Below are positions 34,872 through 45,536 of a DNA stretch of 64,000 nucleotides, in pieces; within the stretch, counting starts at the first letter, position 1; every line of letters begins with the position of its first letter. The stretch spans positions 504,156,301 through 504,220,300 of the forward strand of contig NC_053390.1 in assembly GCF_905171765.1 (NCBI RefSeq), in the 5' to 3' direction. Made by a program: the position numbers and the translations under genes. The notes under the pieces were generated by a model. That model did no database searches, was not told the DNA's origin, and saw nothing but the letters and a program-made list of their open reading frames with translations. The DNA comes from Bufo bufo. Its lineage: Eukaryota; Chordata; Amphibia; Anura; Bufonidae.

Positions 34872-35073
34872 AAGTTGCCTAATAATTATGCACACCTAAT
34901 ATAGGGTGTTGATGTCATTAGACCACACCCCTTCTCATTACAGAGATGCACATCACCTAATATGCTTAATTGGTAGTAGGCTTTCGAGCCTATACAGCTT
35001 GGAGTAAGACAACATGCATAAAGAGGATGATGTGGTCAAAATACTCATTTGCCTAATAATTCTGCACTCCCTG
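34872..35073. promoter_or_regulatory. Right transposase-binding ends (inner and outer repeats)
   Basis: This mirrors the left end: the inner repeat is at 34,872-34,893 and the outer repeat at 35,048-35,073, each the complement of the left copies. The spacing between inner and outer sites is similar at both ends, about 180-190 bp. Confidence 0.75.
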
Positions 35074-35075
35074 TA

Positions 35076-35494
35076 ATGTCATTTTTAAAGCGGATCTAAA
35101 GATTGTGCTTATATGGTGATTTCCATATGTATCATAAATGATAAACCAGTGATGTAAGGCTGTATTCACATTAGCCTTTGAATGTGGCCATCACATTAAA
35201 TCTTTTATCAGCTGAACCTGCCAATTTCCATGCGTTAGGACAACCATCTAATGTGTATGCAGCCTCTTGACTTTCCCCTAATGACTGATGTTGGGAGAAA
35301 TAAGGATCGGGAACATTGGATTTCAACTGTCCAATCGTTTTGTTCTTCCCTCTCCTCATTTGCTACTTATGCATTCTTGGCGAAGCTAACAATGCATATG
35401 TATGGGAGGATAGGGAGAGATAACTGTTGGCTGAATGATCCTTCAGCCGACATTAGAACTCAACAGAGTTACATCACACATATACAGTATAGTA
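35076..35494. other. Unrecognised sequence right of the Tc1 element
   Basis: There is no long reading frame with recognisable domains and no tandem repeat. It links the Tc1 element to an hAT-like terminus and palindrome. Confidence 0.4.
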
Positions 35495-35832
35495 CAGTGA
35501 TGCCCAACCTACGGCCCGCGAAGCCGTGTCATGCGGCCCGCGCAGTGACCGTAATCGATCAGCGCAGGGCGCGCTGCGAACGGCACAGGCAGCAAAGCGA
35601 TGCTGCCTGTGCCTGCAATCTCCCCGCCCAGCGCCGCCTCCTAGCTAATTTATTCACTGCACTTGCCTCTGTGAAATTGAAGAGAAGCGCCGTAATCTCG
35701 CACAGGCGCACTGGCAGAGGCATCGAGGTGCGCATGCACCATCTTCCTGGCCTCTGCCAGTGTGCCTGTGCGAGATTACGGTGCTTCTCTTCAATTTCAC
35801 ATAGGCAAGTGCAGTGAATAAATTAGCTAGGA
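35495..35832. repeat. hAT-like terminus and 190-bp palindrome
   Basis: CAGTGATGCCCAACCTACGG at 35,495 resembles the terminus shared by many vertebrate hAT elements. From about 35,640 to 35,832 follows a palindrome with arms of about 80-90 bp (CTAGCTAATTTATTCACTGC at one end, its complement at the other; GGCAGAGGC near the centre). The opposite hAT terminus and a target duplication were not found, so this may be a broken element. Confidence 0.55.
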
Positions 35833-35854
35833 AGCAGCTCTGGGTGGGGGGGAT

Positions 35855-36370
35855 ATCTGTGGACGGCACTGAAGGGGGGATCTGTGGAGGACACTGAAGG
35901 GGGGATCTGTGGCGGACACTGAAGTGGGGGATCTGTGGAGGACGCTGAAGGGGGGATCTGTGGAGGACACTGAAGGGGGGATCTGTGGAGGACACTGAAG
36001 GGGGGATCTGTGGAGGACACTGAAGGGAGGGATCTGTGGAGGACACTGAAGGGGGGATCTGTGGAGGACACTGAAGGGGGGGATCTGTGGAGGACACTGA
36101 AGGGGGATCTTTTGAGGACACTGAAGGGGGGATCTGTGGAGGACACTGAAGGGGGGGATCTGTGGAGGACACTGAAGGGGGATCTGTGGAGGACACTGAA
36201 GGGGGATCTGTGGAGAACACTGAAGGGGGGATCTGTGGAGGACACTGAAGGGGGGATCTGTGGATGACACTGTTATGGGGTGGGGGATCTGTGGACGACA
36301 CTGAAGGGCGGATCTATGGACGACACTGAAGGGGGGATCTGTGGACGACACTTAGGGGGGGATCTGTGGA
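35855..36370 (+). repeat. Minisatellite, units of about 25 bp
   Basis: About twenty copies of a GGGGGGATCTGTGGAGGACACTGAA-type unit (22-26 bp, G-run length variable) run in tandem, with more diverged units on the right. All three frames are open on one or other strand because of the repetition, which produces long spurious Pro/Ser-rich frames. The G-runs would allow G-quadruplex formation. Confidence 0.92.
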
Positions 36371-36576
36371 CGACACTTAGGGGGATGTTGGGGTGGGAGG
36401 TCCTGGAGGGGTGTTTGGGTGGGAGCTCTGGAAGGGGTGGGAGGTCCAATAGGTATGTGGGAGATCCGGGAGGGAGGGCCCATAATTTTTTTTTGCTATG
36501 GGGCCCAGTCATTTCTATCTACGCCCCTGGGTCTCATCCTGAGAAGGTGGGCTCTGAGTGTCCGGAGTCCACCCAT

Positions 36577-36590
36577 AGAGGGAGGGGTAG
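36577..36590 (+). promoter_or_regulatory. Gypsy polypurine tract
   Basis: GAGGGAGGGGTAG lies directly before the TGTCACCG start of the 3' LTR and would prime plus-strand DNA synthesis. It lies within the last codons of the pol tail. Confidence 0.8.
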
Positions 36591-37112
36591 TGTCACCGCC
36601 AGCTCTGTGAGAAGATCTGGCAGACGTTCTTCTCTACCTGTTTTATGATGTTCTTTGTTTTGGTTTCACTTTCTCATCTCCTTTCCTTCTCCCAGCTGTC
36701 ACCTATTTGCACTGATTGTCTCCCTTTATATTCCCTCTCATACTGCCTCACTTTGCGGTTTATACTTCTTCCTGGATTGTGTTCACTGCTGGAGGCTGCT
36801 TCTCCTGATTCCTCAGAGTTTCCTTTATTTGTGTTTCCTTGCTGGCTTGATTGTAGGTGACCCTGACTCCGTCCGTATTAAGTGAAGGGAGCCGGTGGTC
36901 GTGTCCCCTCACTATTATAGGGTTTTCAGGTGTCACATAGTATAAGGTACGAGGGCATGCAATCGTCTACCATAAAGACCTTTGCATGGGCATAGCAGTC
37001 AGGGAGAGCTCTAGGGGTTTTATAGGGCTCACTCATATGCTCCTTAGTTTGCGATCAAGCCAGTCGGATGTTTATTTATAAGTTCCAGCTTTCTGAAACA
37101 CCATCCGTGACA
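36591..37112 (+). repeat. 3' LTR of the nested Gypsy element
   Basis: This 522-bp LTR runs from TGTCACCGCCAGC to CCATCCGTGACA and is followed by the GTACT duplication. Compared with the 5' LTR it lacks 7 bp (ATAAGTC, or TAAGTCT, after CTCAGA) and has about fifteen substitutions by eye. Confidence 0.92.
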
Positions 37113-38522
37113 GTACTAGGGTGGAATGTGAAATTTGTCTCCCATCTGCAGCTATGAAGCCTTTCCTCTGCCAGACTACCCCATGATCATGTACAACCCC
37201 AAAGGCATACTTGTAATCAGTGTATACATTTACATCTCTCCCCTCAAAAAGACAAAAAGCTCTAGTGAGGGCAATCAGTTCAGCTGCTTGGTCTGACTGA
37301 AAAGGTATAGGATTCGATTCCGGTATTACATCAGGGAGTTGAACCACAGCATATCCTGCATGATAAGTGTTGTCATTAGGGTGGGAACAGGATCCATCCA
37401 CAAAAATATCAGGTGCTTCTTCAATGGGTGTGGACTGTAAGTCAGGCCTAGGTGAGGTATGTTCATGTATAAGTTCAGTACATGCATGGGGAGGAGGCAA
37501 ATCATCCTGCTCTCCCTTGTAGACAAGTAGGGCATTCAGTATAGCCATGGGACCGAATGTGGGTGCTGAGTATTTGATATGAAGTTGAGTATGAGATAGC
37601 AACAAAACTTCATATCCACTCAGTCTTTGTGCTGACATATGTTGTGTATGTATGTTCTTCAATAGGGCCTGAACATTGTGTGAGGTATGCAGAGTAGTGG
37701 GATGACCTAGGGTGATAGGCGTGGCCATCTCAGTGACCATAGCACAGGCAGTCAAACTCCTGAGACACGCAGGCATGCCCTGAACCTGTACGGAAACCAC
37801 TTTTGAGAAAAAAGCAACAGGGCGGAATTTGTCTCCATGATCTTGCGCCAGGACTCCCGCCATGGTTTTACAATTGTCCCTGGCAAATAAGTGAAACATT
37901 ACGCCATAGTCGGGTAGGCCCAAACCAGGACTGGAAACCATTGCACATTTCAAATGACTAAAAGCTTGTAACATTTCATCAGACCATTTAATGAAGTCAG
38001 GCATATCAGTATTAGTGGCTTGTCTCAGAATATTATCATAGTAGGAACAATCAGCAATCCATTGGCGGCAGTAACCAATCATGCCAAGAAAGGTCAACAT
38101 GTCTTTCTTGGTTTGTGGGCGGGGCAGACCCAGTACATCGGTAATTCTGGCATGGCTGATTTTCCTCTCACCTTTACTGAGAACAAAGCCCAAATACTCA
38201 ACACTTTCCATACACCATTGTAATTTCTACCTAGAAACTTTGTGACCACTTTCACATAACCACAGTAATAAACTAACACAGTCTGCCTGGCAGGCTTCCC
38301 GAGTAGAACTACATATGAGGAGATCGTCCACATATTGTAGAAGGACAGAACCATGAGGGGCAGTCCAAGGGCGCAGTGTAACTTGGAGGACAATAGAGTA
38401 GACTACTGGGGGGTCTACATAACCCTGAGGCATTCTATACCAAGTATACTGGCGAAATTTAAATGTGAAGGCAAAGAGTGGCCGTGTCTCCTTGTCAACT
38501 GGGACAGAAAAAAATGCATTCT
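37113..38522 (-). pseudogene. pol: Retroviral pol, reverse transcriptase and RNase H
   Basis: The fragment begins inside RT (NAFFSVPVDKET, RMPQGY) at the TTAA element border. It has the catalytic YVDD (38,323-38,334) and a TAG at about 38,230, and then stays open to the Gypsy insertion. The thumb/connection region (LGLPRPQTKKDMLTFLGM, GLGLPDYGVMFHLFA) and RNase H follow, with the acidic residues in IFVDGS, AELIAL and YTDYKYAFG (near 37,200-37,400). Its continuation lies at 26,140-24,847. Domain order and motifs match gamma-type Pol. RT upstream of the YVDD region, protease and gag are not present next to it. The first part of the apparent long frame above 38,522 is element sequence, not RT. 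Confidence 0.9.
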
Positions 38523-38989
38523 TTAACCACCTCAGCCCCCTTAGCTTAAACACCCTTAATGACCAGTCCACTTTTTACACTTCTGACCTACACTACTTTG
38601 ACCGTTTATTGCTCGGTCATGCAACTTACCACCCAAATAAATTTTACCTCCTTTTCTTCTCACTAATAGAGCTTTCATTTGGTGGTATTTCATTGCTGCT
38701 GACATTTTTACTTTTTTTGTTATTAATCGAAATTTAACGATTTTTTTGAAAAAAAAAAGACATTTTTCACTTTCAGTTGTAAAATTTTGCAAAAAAAACA
38801 ACATCCATATATAAATTTTTCTCTAAATTGTCTTTGATAAAAAAAAATGTTTGGGTAAAAAAAAAATGGTTTGGGTAAAAGTTATAGCGTTTACAAATTA
38901 TGGTACAAAAATGTGAATTTCCGCTTTTTGAAGCAGCTCTGACTTTCTGAGCACCTGTCATGGGCAGTATAACTACCCCACAAGTGACC

Positions 38990-41900
38990 CCATTTTCGAA
39001 AGAAGAAACCCCAAGGTATTCCGTGAGGGGGGCATGGCGAGTTCCTAGAATTTTTTATTTTTTGTCACAAGTTAGCGGAAAATGATGATTTTTTATATAT
39101 TTTTTCCCTTACAAAGTCTCATATTCCACTAACTTGTGACAAAAAATAAAAACTTCCATGAACTCACTATGCCCATCACGAAATACCTGGGGGTGTCTTC
39201 TTTCCAAAATGGGGTCACTTGTGGGGTAGTTATACTGCCCTGGCATTTTAGGGGCCCGAATGCGTGAGAAGTAGTTTGAAATCAAAATCTGTAAAAAATG
39301 GCTGGTGAAATCCGAAAGGTGCTCTTTGGAATGTGGGCCCCTTTGCACACCTAGGCTGCAAAAAAGTGTCACACATCTGGTATTGCCGTACTCAGGAGAA
39401 GTTGTGAAATGTGTTTTGGGGTGTCATTTTACATATACCCATGTTGGGTGAGATAAATATCTCGGTCAAATGCCAACTTTGTATAAAAAAAGGGGAAAAG
39501 TTGTCTTTTGCCAAGATATTTCTCTCACCCAGCATGGGTATATGTAAAAAGACACCCCAAAACACATTGCCCAACTTCTCCTGAATACGGCGATACCACA
39601 TGTGTGACACTTTTTTGCAGCTTAGGTGGGCAAAGGGGCCCACATTCCTTTTATGAGGGCATTTTTAGACATTTGGATCCCAGACTTCTTCTCACGCTTT
39701 AGGGCCCCTAAAATGCCAGGGCAGTATAAATACCCCACATGTGACCCCATTTTGGAAAGAAGACACCCCAAGGTATTCAATGAGGGGCATGGCGAGTTCA
39801 TAGAATTTATTTTTTTGGGCACAAGTTAGCGGAAATTGATTTTTTTTTTATTTCTCACAAAGTCTCCCTTTCCGCTAACTTGGGACAAAAATTTCAATCT
39901 TTCATGGACTCAATATGCCCCTCACGGAATACCTTGGGGTGTCTTCTTTCCGAAATGGGGTCACATGTGGGGTATTTATACTGCCCTGGCATTCTAGGGG
40001 CCCTAAAGCGTGAGAAGAAGTCTGGAATATAAATGTCAAAAAATGCCCTCATAAAAGGAATGTGGGCCCCTTTGCGCATCTAGGCTGCAAAAAAGTGTCA
40101 CACATCTGGTATCGCCGTACTCAGGAGAAGTTGGGCAATGTGTTTTGGGGTGTCATTTTACATATACCCATGCTGGGTGAGATAAATATCTTGGTCAAAT
40201 GCCAACTTTGTATAAAAAATGGGAAAAGTTGTCTTTTGCCGAGATATTTCTCTCACCCAGCATGAGTATATGTAAAAAGACACCCTAAAACACATTGCCC
40301 AACTTCTCCTGAATACGGCGATACCACATGTGTGACACTTTTTTGCAGCCTAGGTGGGCAAAGGGGCCCACATTCCAAAGAGCACCTTTAGGATTGCACA
40401 GGTCATTTACCTACTTACCACACATTAGGGCCCCTAGAATGCCAGGGCAGTATAACTACCCCACAAGTGACCCCATTTTGGAAAGAAGACACCCCAAGGT
40501 ATTCCGTGAGGGGCATGGCGAGTTCCTAGAATTTTTTATTTTTTGTCACAAGTTAGCGGAAAATGATGATTTTTTTATTATTTTATTTTTTCTTACAAAG
40601 TCTCATATTCCACTAACTTGTGACAAAAAATAAAAACTTCCATAAGCTCACTATGCCCATCACGAAATACTTGGGGGTGTCTTCTTTCCAAAATGAGGTC
40701 ACTTGTGGGGTAGTTATACTGCCCTGGCCTTTTAGGGGCTCGAATGCGTGAGACGTGGTTTGAAATCAAAATCTGTAAAAAATAGCCAGTGAAATCCGAA
40801 AGGTGCTCTTTGGAATGTGGGCCCCTTTGCCCACCTAAGCTGCAAAAAAGTGTCACACATCTGGTATCACCGTACTCAGGAGAAGTTGGGCAATGTGTTT
40901 TGGGGTGTCTTTTTACATATACCCATGATGGGTGAGAGAAATATCTTGGCAAAAGACAACTTTTCCCCTTTTTTTATACAAAGTTGGCATTTGACCGAGA
41001 TATTTATCTCACCCAGCATGGGTATATTTAAAATGACACCCCAAAACCACATTCACAACTTCTCCTGAGTACGGCAATACCAGATGTGTGACACTTTTTT
41101 GCAGCCTAGGTGTGCAAAGGGGCCCACATTCCAAAGAGCACCTTTCGGATTCTCCAGCCATTTTTTACAGATTTTGATTTCAAACTACTTCTCACGCATT
41201 CGGGCCCCTTAAAAGCCAGGGCAGTATAACTACCCCACAAGTGACCCCATTTTGGAAAGAAGACACCCCCAAGGTATTCCGTGAGGGCATGGAGAGTTCC
41301 TAGAATTTTTTATTTTTTGTCACAAGTTAGCGGAAAATGATGATTTTTTATATATTTTTTCCCTTACAAAGTCTCATATTCCACTAACTTGTGACAAAAA
41401 ATAAAAACTTCCATGAACTCACTATGCCCATCACGAAATACCTGGGGGTGTCTTCTTTCCAAAATGGGGTCACTTGTGGGGTAGTTATACTGCCCTGGCA
41501 TTTTAGGGGCCCGAATGCGTGAGAAGTAGTTTGAAATCAAAATCTGTAAAAAATGGCTGGTGAAATCCGAAAGGTGCTCTTTGGAATGTGGGCCCCTTTG
41601 CACACCTAGGCTGCAAAAAAGTGTCACACATCTGGTATTGCCGTACTCAGGAGAAGTTGTGAAATGTGTTTTGGGGTGTCATTTTACATATACCCATGTT
41701 GGGTGAGATAAATATCTCGGTCAAATGCCAACTTTGTATAAAAAAAGGGGAAAAGTTGTCTTTTGCCAAGATATTTCTCTCACCCAGCATGGGTATATGT
41801 AAAAAGACACCCCAAAAAACATTGCCCAACTTCTCCTGAGTACGGTGATACCAGATGTGTGACACTTTTTTGCAGCTTAGGTGGGCAAAGGGGCCCACAT

Positions 41901-43499
41901 TCCTTTTATGAGGGCATTTTTAGACATTTGGATCCCAGACTTCTTCTCACGCTTTAGGGCCCCTAAAATGCCAGGGCAGTATAAATACCCCACATGTGAC
42001 CCCATTTTGGAAAGAAGACACCCCAAGGTATTCAATGAGGGGCATGGCGAGTTCATAGAATTTATTTTTTTGGGCACAAGTTAGCGGAAATTGATTTTTT
42101 TTTTATTTCTCACAAAGTCTCCCTTTCCGCTAACTTGGGACAAAAATTTCAATCTTTTATGGACTCAATATGCCCCTCACGGAATACCTTGGGGTGTCTT
42201 CTTTCCGAAATGGGGTCACATGTGGGGTATTTATACTGCCCTGGCATTCTAGGGGCCCTAAAGCGTGAGAAGAAGTCTGGAATATAAATGTCAAAAAATG
42301 CCCTCATAAAAGGAATGTGGGCCCCTTTGCGCATCTAGGCTGCAAAAAAGTGTCACACATCTGGTATCGCCGTACTCAGGAGAAGTTGGGCAATGTGTTT
42401 TGGGGTGTCATTTTACATATACCCATGCTGGGTGAGATAAATATCTTGGTCAAATGCCAACTTTGTATAAAAAATGGGAAAAGTTGTCTTTTGCCGAGAT
42501 ATTTCTCTCACCCAGCATGAGTATATGTAAAAAGACACCCTAAAACACATTGCCCAACTTCTCCTGAATACGGCGATACCACATGTGTGACACTTTTTTG
42601 CAGCCTAGGTGGGCAAAGGGGCCCACATTCCAAAGAGCACCTTTAGGATTGCACAGGTCATTTACCTACTTACCACACATTAGGGCCCCTAGAATGCCAG
42701 GGCAGTATAACTACCCCACAAGTGACCCCATTTTGGAAAGAAGACACCCCAAGGTATTCCGTGAGGGGCATGGCGAGTTCCTAGAATTTTTTATTTTTTG
42801 TCACAAGTTAGCGGAAAATGATGATTTTTTTATTATTTTATTTTTTCTTACAAAGTCTCATATTCCACTAACTTGTGACAAAAAATAAAAACTTCCATAA
42901 GCTCACTATGCCCATCACGAAATACTTGGGGGTGTCTTCTTTCCAAAATGAGGTCACTTGTGGGGTAGTTATACTGCCCTGGCCTTTTAGGGGCTCGAAT
43001 GCGTGAGACGTGGTTTGAAATCAAAATCTGTAAAAAATAGCCAGTGAAATCCGAAAGGTGCTCTTTGGAATGTGGGCCCCTTTGCCCACCTAAGCTGCAA
43101 AAAAGTGTCACACATCTGGTATCACCGTACTCAGGAGAAGTTGGGCAATGTGTTTTGGGGTGTCTTTTTACATATACCCATGATGGGTGAGAGAAATATC
43201 TTGGCAAAAGACAACTTTTCCCCTTTTTTTATACAAAGTTGGCATTTGACCGAGATATTTATCTCACCCAGCATGGGTATATTTAAAATGACACCCCAAA
43301 ACACATTTCACAACTTCTCCTGAGTACGGCAATACCAGATGTGTGACACTTTTTTGCAGCCTAGGTGTGCAAAGGGGCCCACATTCCAAAGAGCACCTTT
43401 CGGATTTCACCAGCCATTTTTTACAGATTTTGATTTCAAACTACTTCTCACGCATTCGGGCCCCTAAAATGCCAGGGCAGTATAACTACCCCACAAGTG
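38990..43499 (+). repeat. 2,255-bp tandem duplication inside copy 1
   Basis: Sequence from about 38,990 to 41,244 recurs at 41,245-43,499 with an offset of 2,255 bp and very few differences. Each unit contains six palindromes. The duplicate units are more alike than the palindromes within a unit, so the tandem duplication is a late event. Confidence 0.88.
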
Positions 43500-43999
43500 A
43501 CCCCATTTTGGAAAGAAGACACCCCCAGGTATTTCGTGATGGGCATAGTGAGTTCATGGAAGTTTTTATTTTTTGTCACAAGTTAGTGGAATATGAGACT
43601 TTGTAAGGGAAAAAATATATAAAAAATCATCATTTTCCGCTAACTTGTGACAAAAAATAAAAAATTCTAGGAACTCGCCATGCCCCTCACGGAATACCTT
43701 GGGGTTTCTTCTTTCGAAAATGGGGTCACTTGTGGGGTAGTTATACTGCCCATGACAGGTGCTCAGAAAGTCAGAGCTGCTTCAAAAAGCGGAAATTCAC
43801 AATTTTGTACCATAATTTGTAAACGCTATAACTTTTACCCAAACCATTTTTTTTACCCAAACATTTTTTTTTATCAAAGACATGTAGAACAATAAATTTT
43901 GAGGGGTATGGTGAGTTCATGTGAGATTTTATTTTTTGACACAAGTTAGTGGAATATGAGACTTTGTAAGAAAAAAAAAAAAAATTCCGCTAACTTGGG

Positions 44000-44810
44000 C
44001 CAAAAAAAGGTCTGAATGGAGCCTTACAGGGGGGTGATCAATGACAGGGGGGTGATCAATGACAGGGGGGTGATCAGGGAGTCTATATGGGGTGATCACC
44101 CCCCTGTCATTGATCACCCCCCTATAAGGTTCCATTCAGATGTCCGTATGTGTTTTGCGGATCCGATCCATGTATCCGTAAAAAACATACGGACGTCTGA
44201 ATGGAGCCTTACAGGGGGGTGATCACCCCCCTGTCATTGATCACCCCCCTGTAAGGCTCCATTCAGATGTCCGTATGTGTTTTGCGGATCCGATCCATGT
44301 ATCCGTGGATCCGTAAAACCATACGGACATCTGAATGGAGCCTTACAGGGGGGTGATCAATGACAGGGGGGTGATCAGGGAGTCTATATGGGGTGATCAC
44401 CCCCCTGTCATTGACCACCCCCCTATAAGGCTCCATTCAGATGTCCGTATGTGTTTTGCGGATCCGATCCATGTATCCGTGGATCCGTAAAAAACATACG
44501 ACATCTGAATGCAGCCTTACAGGGGGGTGATCAATGACAGGGGGTGATCAATGACAGGGGGGTGATCAATGACAGGGGGGTGATCAGGGAGTCTATATGG
44601 GGTGATCACCTCCGTCATTGATCACCCCCCTGTAAGGCTCCATTCAGATGTCCGTACGTGTTTTGCGGATCCGATCCATGTATCAGTGGATCCGTAAAAA
44701 TCATACGGACGTCTGAATGGAGCCTTACAGGGGGGTGATCAATGACAGGGGGGTGATCAATGACAGGGGGGTGATCAGGAAGTCTATATGGGGTGATCAG
44801 GGGTGAATAA
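44000..44810 (+). repeat. Palindromic repeats of about 190 bp in copy 1
   Basis: Units combine GGAGCCTTACAGGGGGGTGATCA, runs of the 18-bp word tgatcaatgacagggggg, GTCTATATGGGGTGATCACC and a GGATCC-centred inverted repeat (ATCCGATCCATGTATCCGT...). The arms CATTCAGATGTCCGTA and TACGGACATCTGAATG pair around each centre. Confidence 0.85.
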
Positions 44811-45002
44811 GGGGTTAATAAGTGACAGGGGGGTGTAGTGTAGTGGTGTTTGGTGCTACATATTACTGAGCTGCCTGTGTCCTTTGGTGGTCGATCCAAA
44901 CAAAAGGGACCACCAGAGGACCAGGTAGCAGGTATATTAGACGCTGATATCAAAACAGCGTCTAATATACCTGTTAGGGGTTAAAAAAAATCGCATCTCC
45001 AG

Positions 45003-45536
45003 CCTGCGGTATGTTCATGTATAAGTTCAGTACATGCATGGGGAGGAGGCAGATCATCCTGCTCTCCCTTGTAGACAAGTAGGGCATTCAATATAGCCAT
45101 GGGACCGAATGTGGGTGCTGAGTATTTGATATGAAGTTGAGTATGAGATAGCAACAAAACTTCATATCCACTCAGTCTTTGTGCTGACATATGTTGTGTA
45201 TGTATGTTCTTCAATAGGGCCTGAACATTGTGTGAGGTATGCAGAGTAGTGGGATGACCTAGGGTGATAGGCGTGGCCATCTCAGTGACCATAGCACAGG
45301 CTGCCAAACTCCTGAGACACGCAGGCATGCCCTGAACCTGTACGGAAACCACTTTTGAGAAAAAAGCAACAGGGCGGAATTTGTCTCCATGATCTTGCGC
45401 CAGGACTCCCGCCATGGTTTTACAATTGTCCCTGGCAAATAAGTGAAACATCACCCCATAGTCGGGTAGGCCCAAACCAGGACTGGAAACCATTGCACAT
45501 TTCAAATGACTAAAAGCTTGTAACATTTCATCAGAC
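45003..45536 (-). pseudogene. pol: Duplicated retroviral pol segment
   Basis: These 534 bp are about 99% identical by eye to 37,462-38,000 and lie in the same orientation. They cover the RT connection region from AFSHLKCAM down to CTELIHEHT. The left border is the truncated end of the TTAA element. The right border (ATCAGAC) is exactly where a plus-strand retroviral LTR begins. Only a handful of substitutions separate the copies (for example gatcatcc/aatcatcc and atcacccc/attacgcc). It is not the RT sequence expected on the far side of the element, so a rearrangement or a second provirus has to be assumed. Confidence 0.9.

Larger units (their letters stand above)
33511..35073 (-). mobile_element. 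Tc1/mariner transposon, DD37E type
   Basis: This 1,563-bp element is flanked by TA on each side (33,509-33,510 and 35,074-35,075). Its terminal inverted repeats begin CAGGGAGTGCAGAATTATTA. Internal repeats of the same core (GCATAATTATTAGGCAACTT) lie at 33,701-33,722 and, inverted, at 34,872-34,893. Each end therefore has an outer and an inner copy, an IR/DR layout like that of Sleeping Beauty-type elements. One transposase gene lies on the minus strand with a single in-frame stop. The spacing of its catalytic residues is DD37E, a group known in vertebrates as Traveler-like. Confidence 0.95.
31738..36529. mobile_element. Large hAT-type element with nested cargo
   Basis: The left end is CAGTGGCGTAGGGATCGCC. 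The right end, in reverse complement, is CAGGGGCGTAGATAGAAATG. They are flanked by an 8-bp duplication with one mismatch, GGTCTTAT (31,730-31,737) and GGTCTCAT (36,530-36,537). Removing the element and one duplication rejoins the Gypsy C-terminal frame, which confirms the boundaries. The left end also folds on itself (CAGTGGCGTAGGG and CCCTACGCCACTG). No hAT transposase is present, so mobilisation would need one in trans. Inside are a foldback element, a Tc1 transposon, a palindrome with an hAT-like end and a minisatellite. Whether these arrived before or after the hAT insertion cannot be told here. Confidence 0.85.
26141..37112 (+). mobile_element. Ty3/Gypsy chromovirus-type retrotransposon, nested
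   Basis: This is a complete LTR retrotransposon inserted into retroviral pol with an exact GTACT duplication (26,136-26,140 and 37,113-37,117). The order is 5' LTR (26,141-26,669), gag with zinc knuckle, protease, RT, RNase H, integrase, chromodomain, polypurine tract and 3' LTR (36,591-37,112). The total is 10.97 kb, but a solo LTR (889 bp) and an hAT-type element (4.8 kb) are inserted, leaving about 5.3 kb of its own sequence. The LTRs differ at roughly fifteen sites and a 7-bp indel, much more than those of the element at 12,393. Stops, frameshifts and a lost integrase aspartate make it inactive. Confidence 0.93.
23040..38522 (-). mobile_element. Gamma-type endogenous retrovirus, degraded and split
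   Basis: Read on the minus strand, the order is RT/RNase H (38,522-37,113), [Gypsy insertion 37,112-26,141], end of RNase H plus integrase (26,140-24,847), env (24,736-23,334), polypurine tract and 3' LTR. The retroviral reading resumes across the Gypsy insertion once one GTACT copy is discounted, so both halves are one provirus. gag, protease and the start of RT are missing here, because a TTAA-target element abuts the RT at 38,523. The RT, RNase H, integrase and Env motifs place it with class I (gamma/epsilon-like) retroviruses. Multiple stops and frameshifts make it inactive. Confidence 0.88.
38527..45003 (+). mobile_element. Large TTAA-target repeat, palindrome comb (copy 1)
   Basis: A 6.5-kb non-coding element starts CCACCTCAGCCCCCTTAGC directly after TTAA (38,523-38,526), inside retroviral pol. 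Its body is a series of alternating palindromes with centres about every 370 bp (near 39,090, 39,490, 39,855, 40,215, 40,580, 40,965 and so on). Two types alternate, one centred on AAGTTAGCGGAAA/poly-T and one on AACTTTGTATAAAAAA. A large outer inverted repeat pairs 38,830-39,400 with 43,315-43,885. It ends with five 191-bp-type palindromes (44,000-44,810) and an end region (44,815-45,003) that matches 46,950-47,190 of copy 2 in reverse. The right terminus is cut off at 45,003. Its superfamily is uncertain. Confidence 0.8.

Noticed and set aside
35654..36351. Overlapping Pro/Ser-rich frames of 140-215 codons
   Set aside because: All three minus-strand frames are open at once over the 25-bp minisatellite, which shows that they are repeat artefacts.
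38523..38571. The first 17 codons of the minus-strand RT frame as part of pol
   Set aside because: They lie inside the TTAA element terminus; the retroviral sequence begins only at 38,522.
39109..43606. Repeated 60-119-codon frames as a gene family
   Set aside because: They are reading frames across palindrome arms that occur on both strands and are copied by the 2,255-bp duplication.
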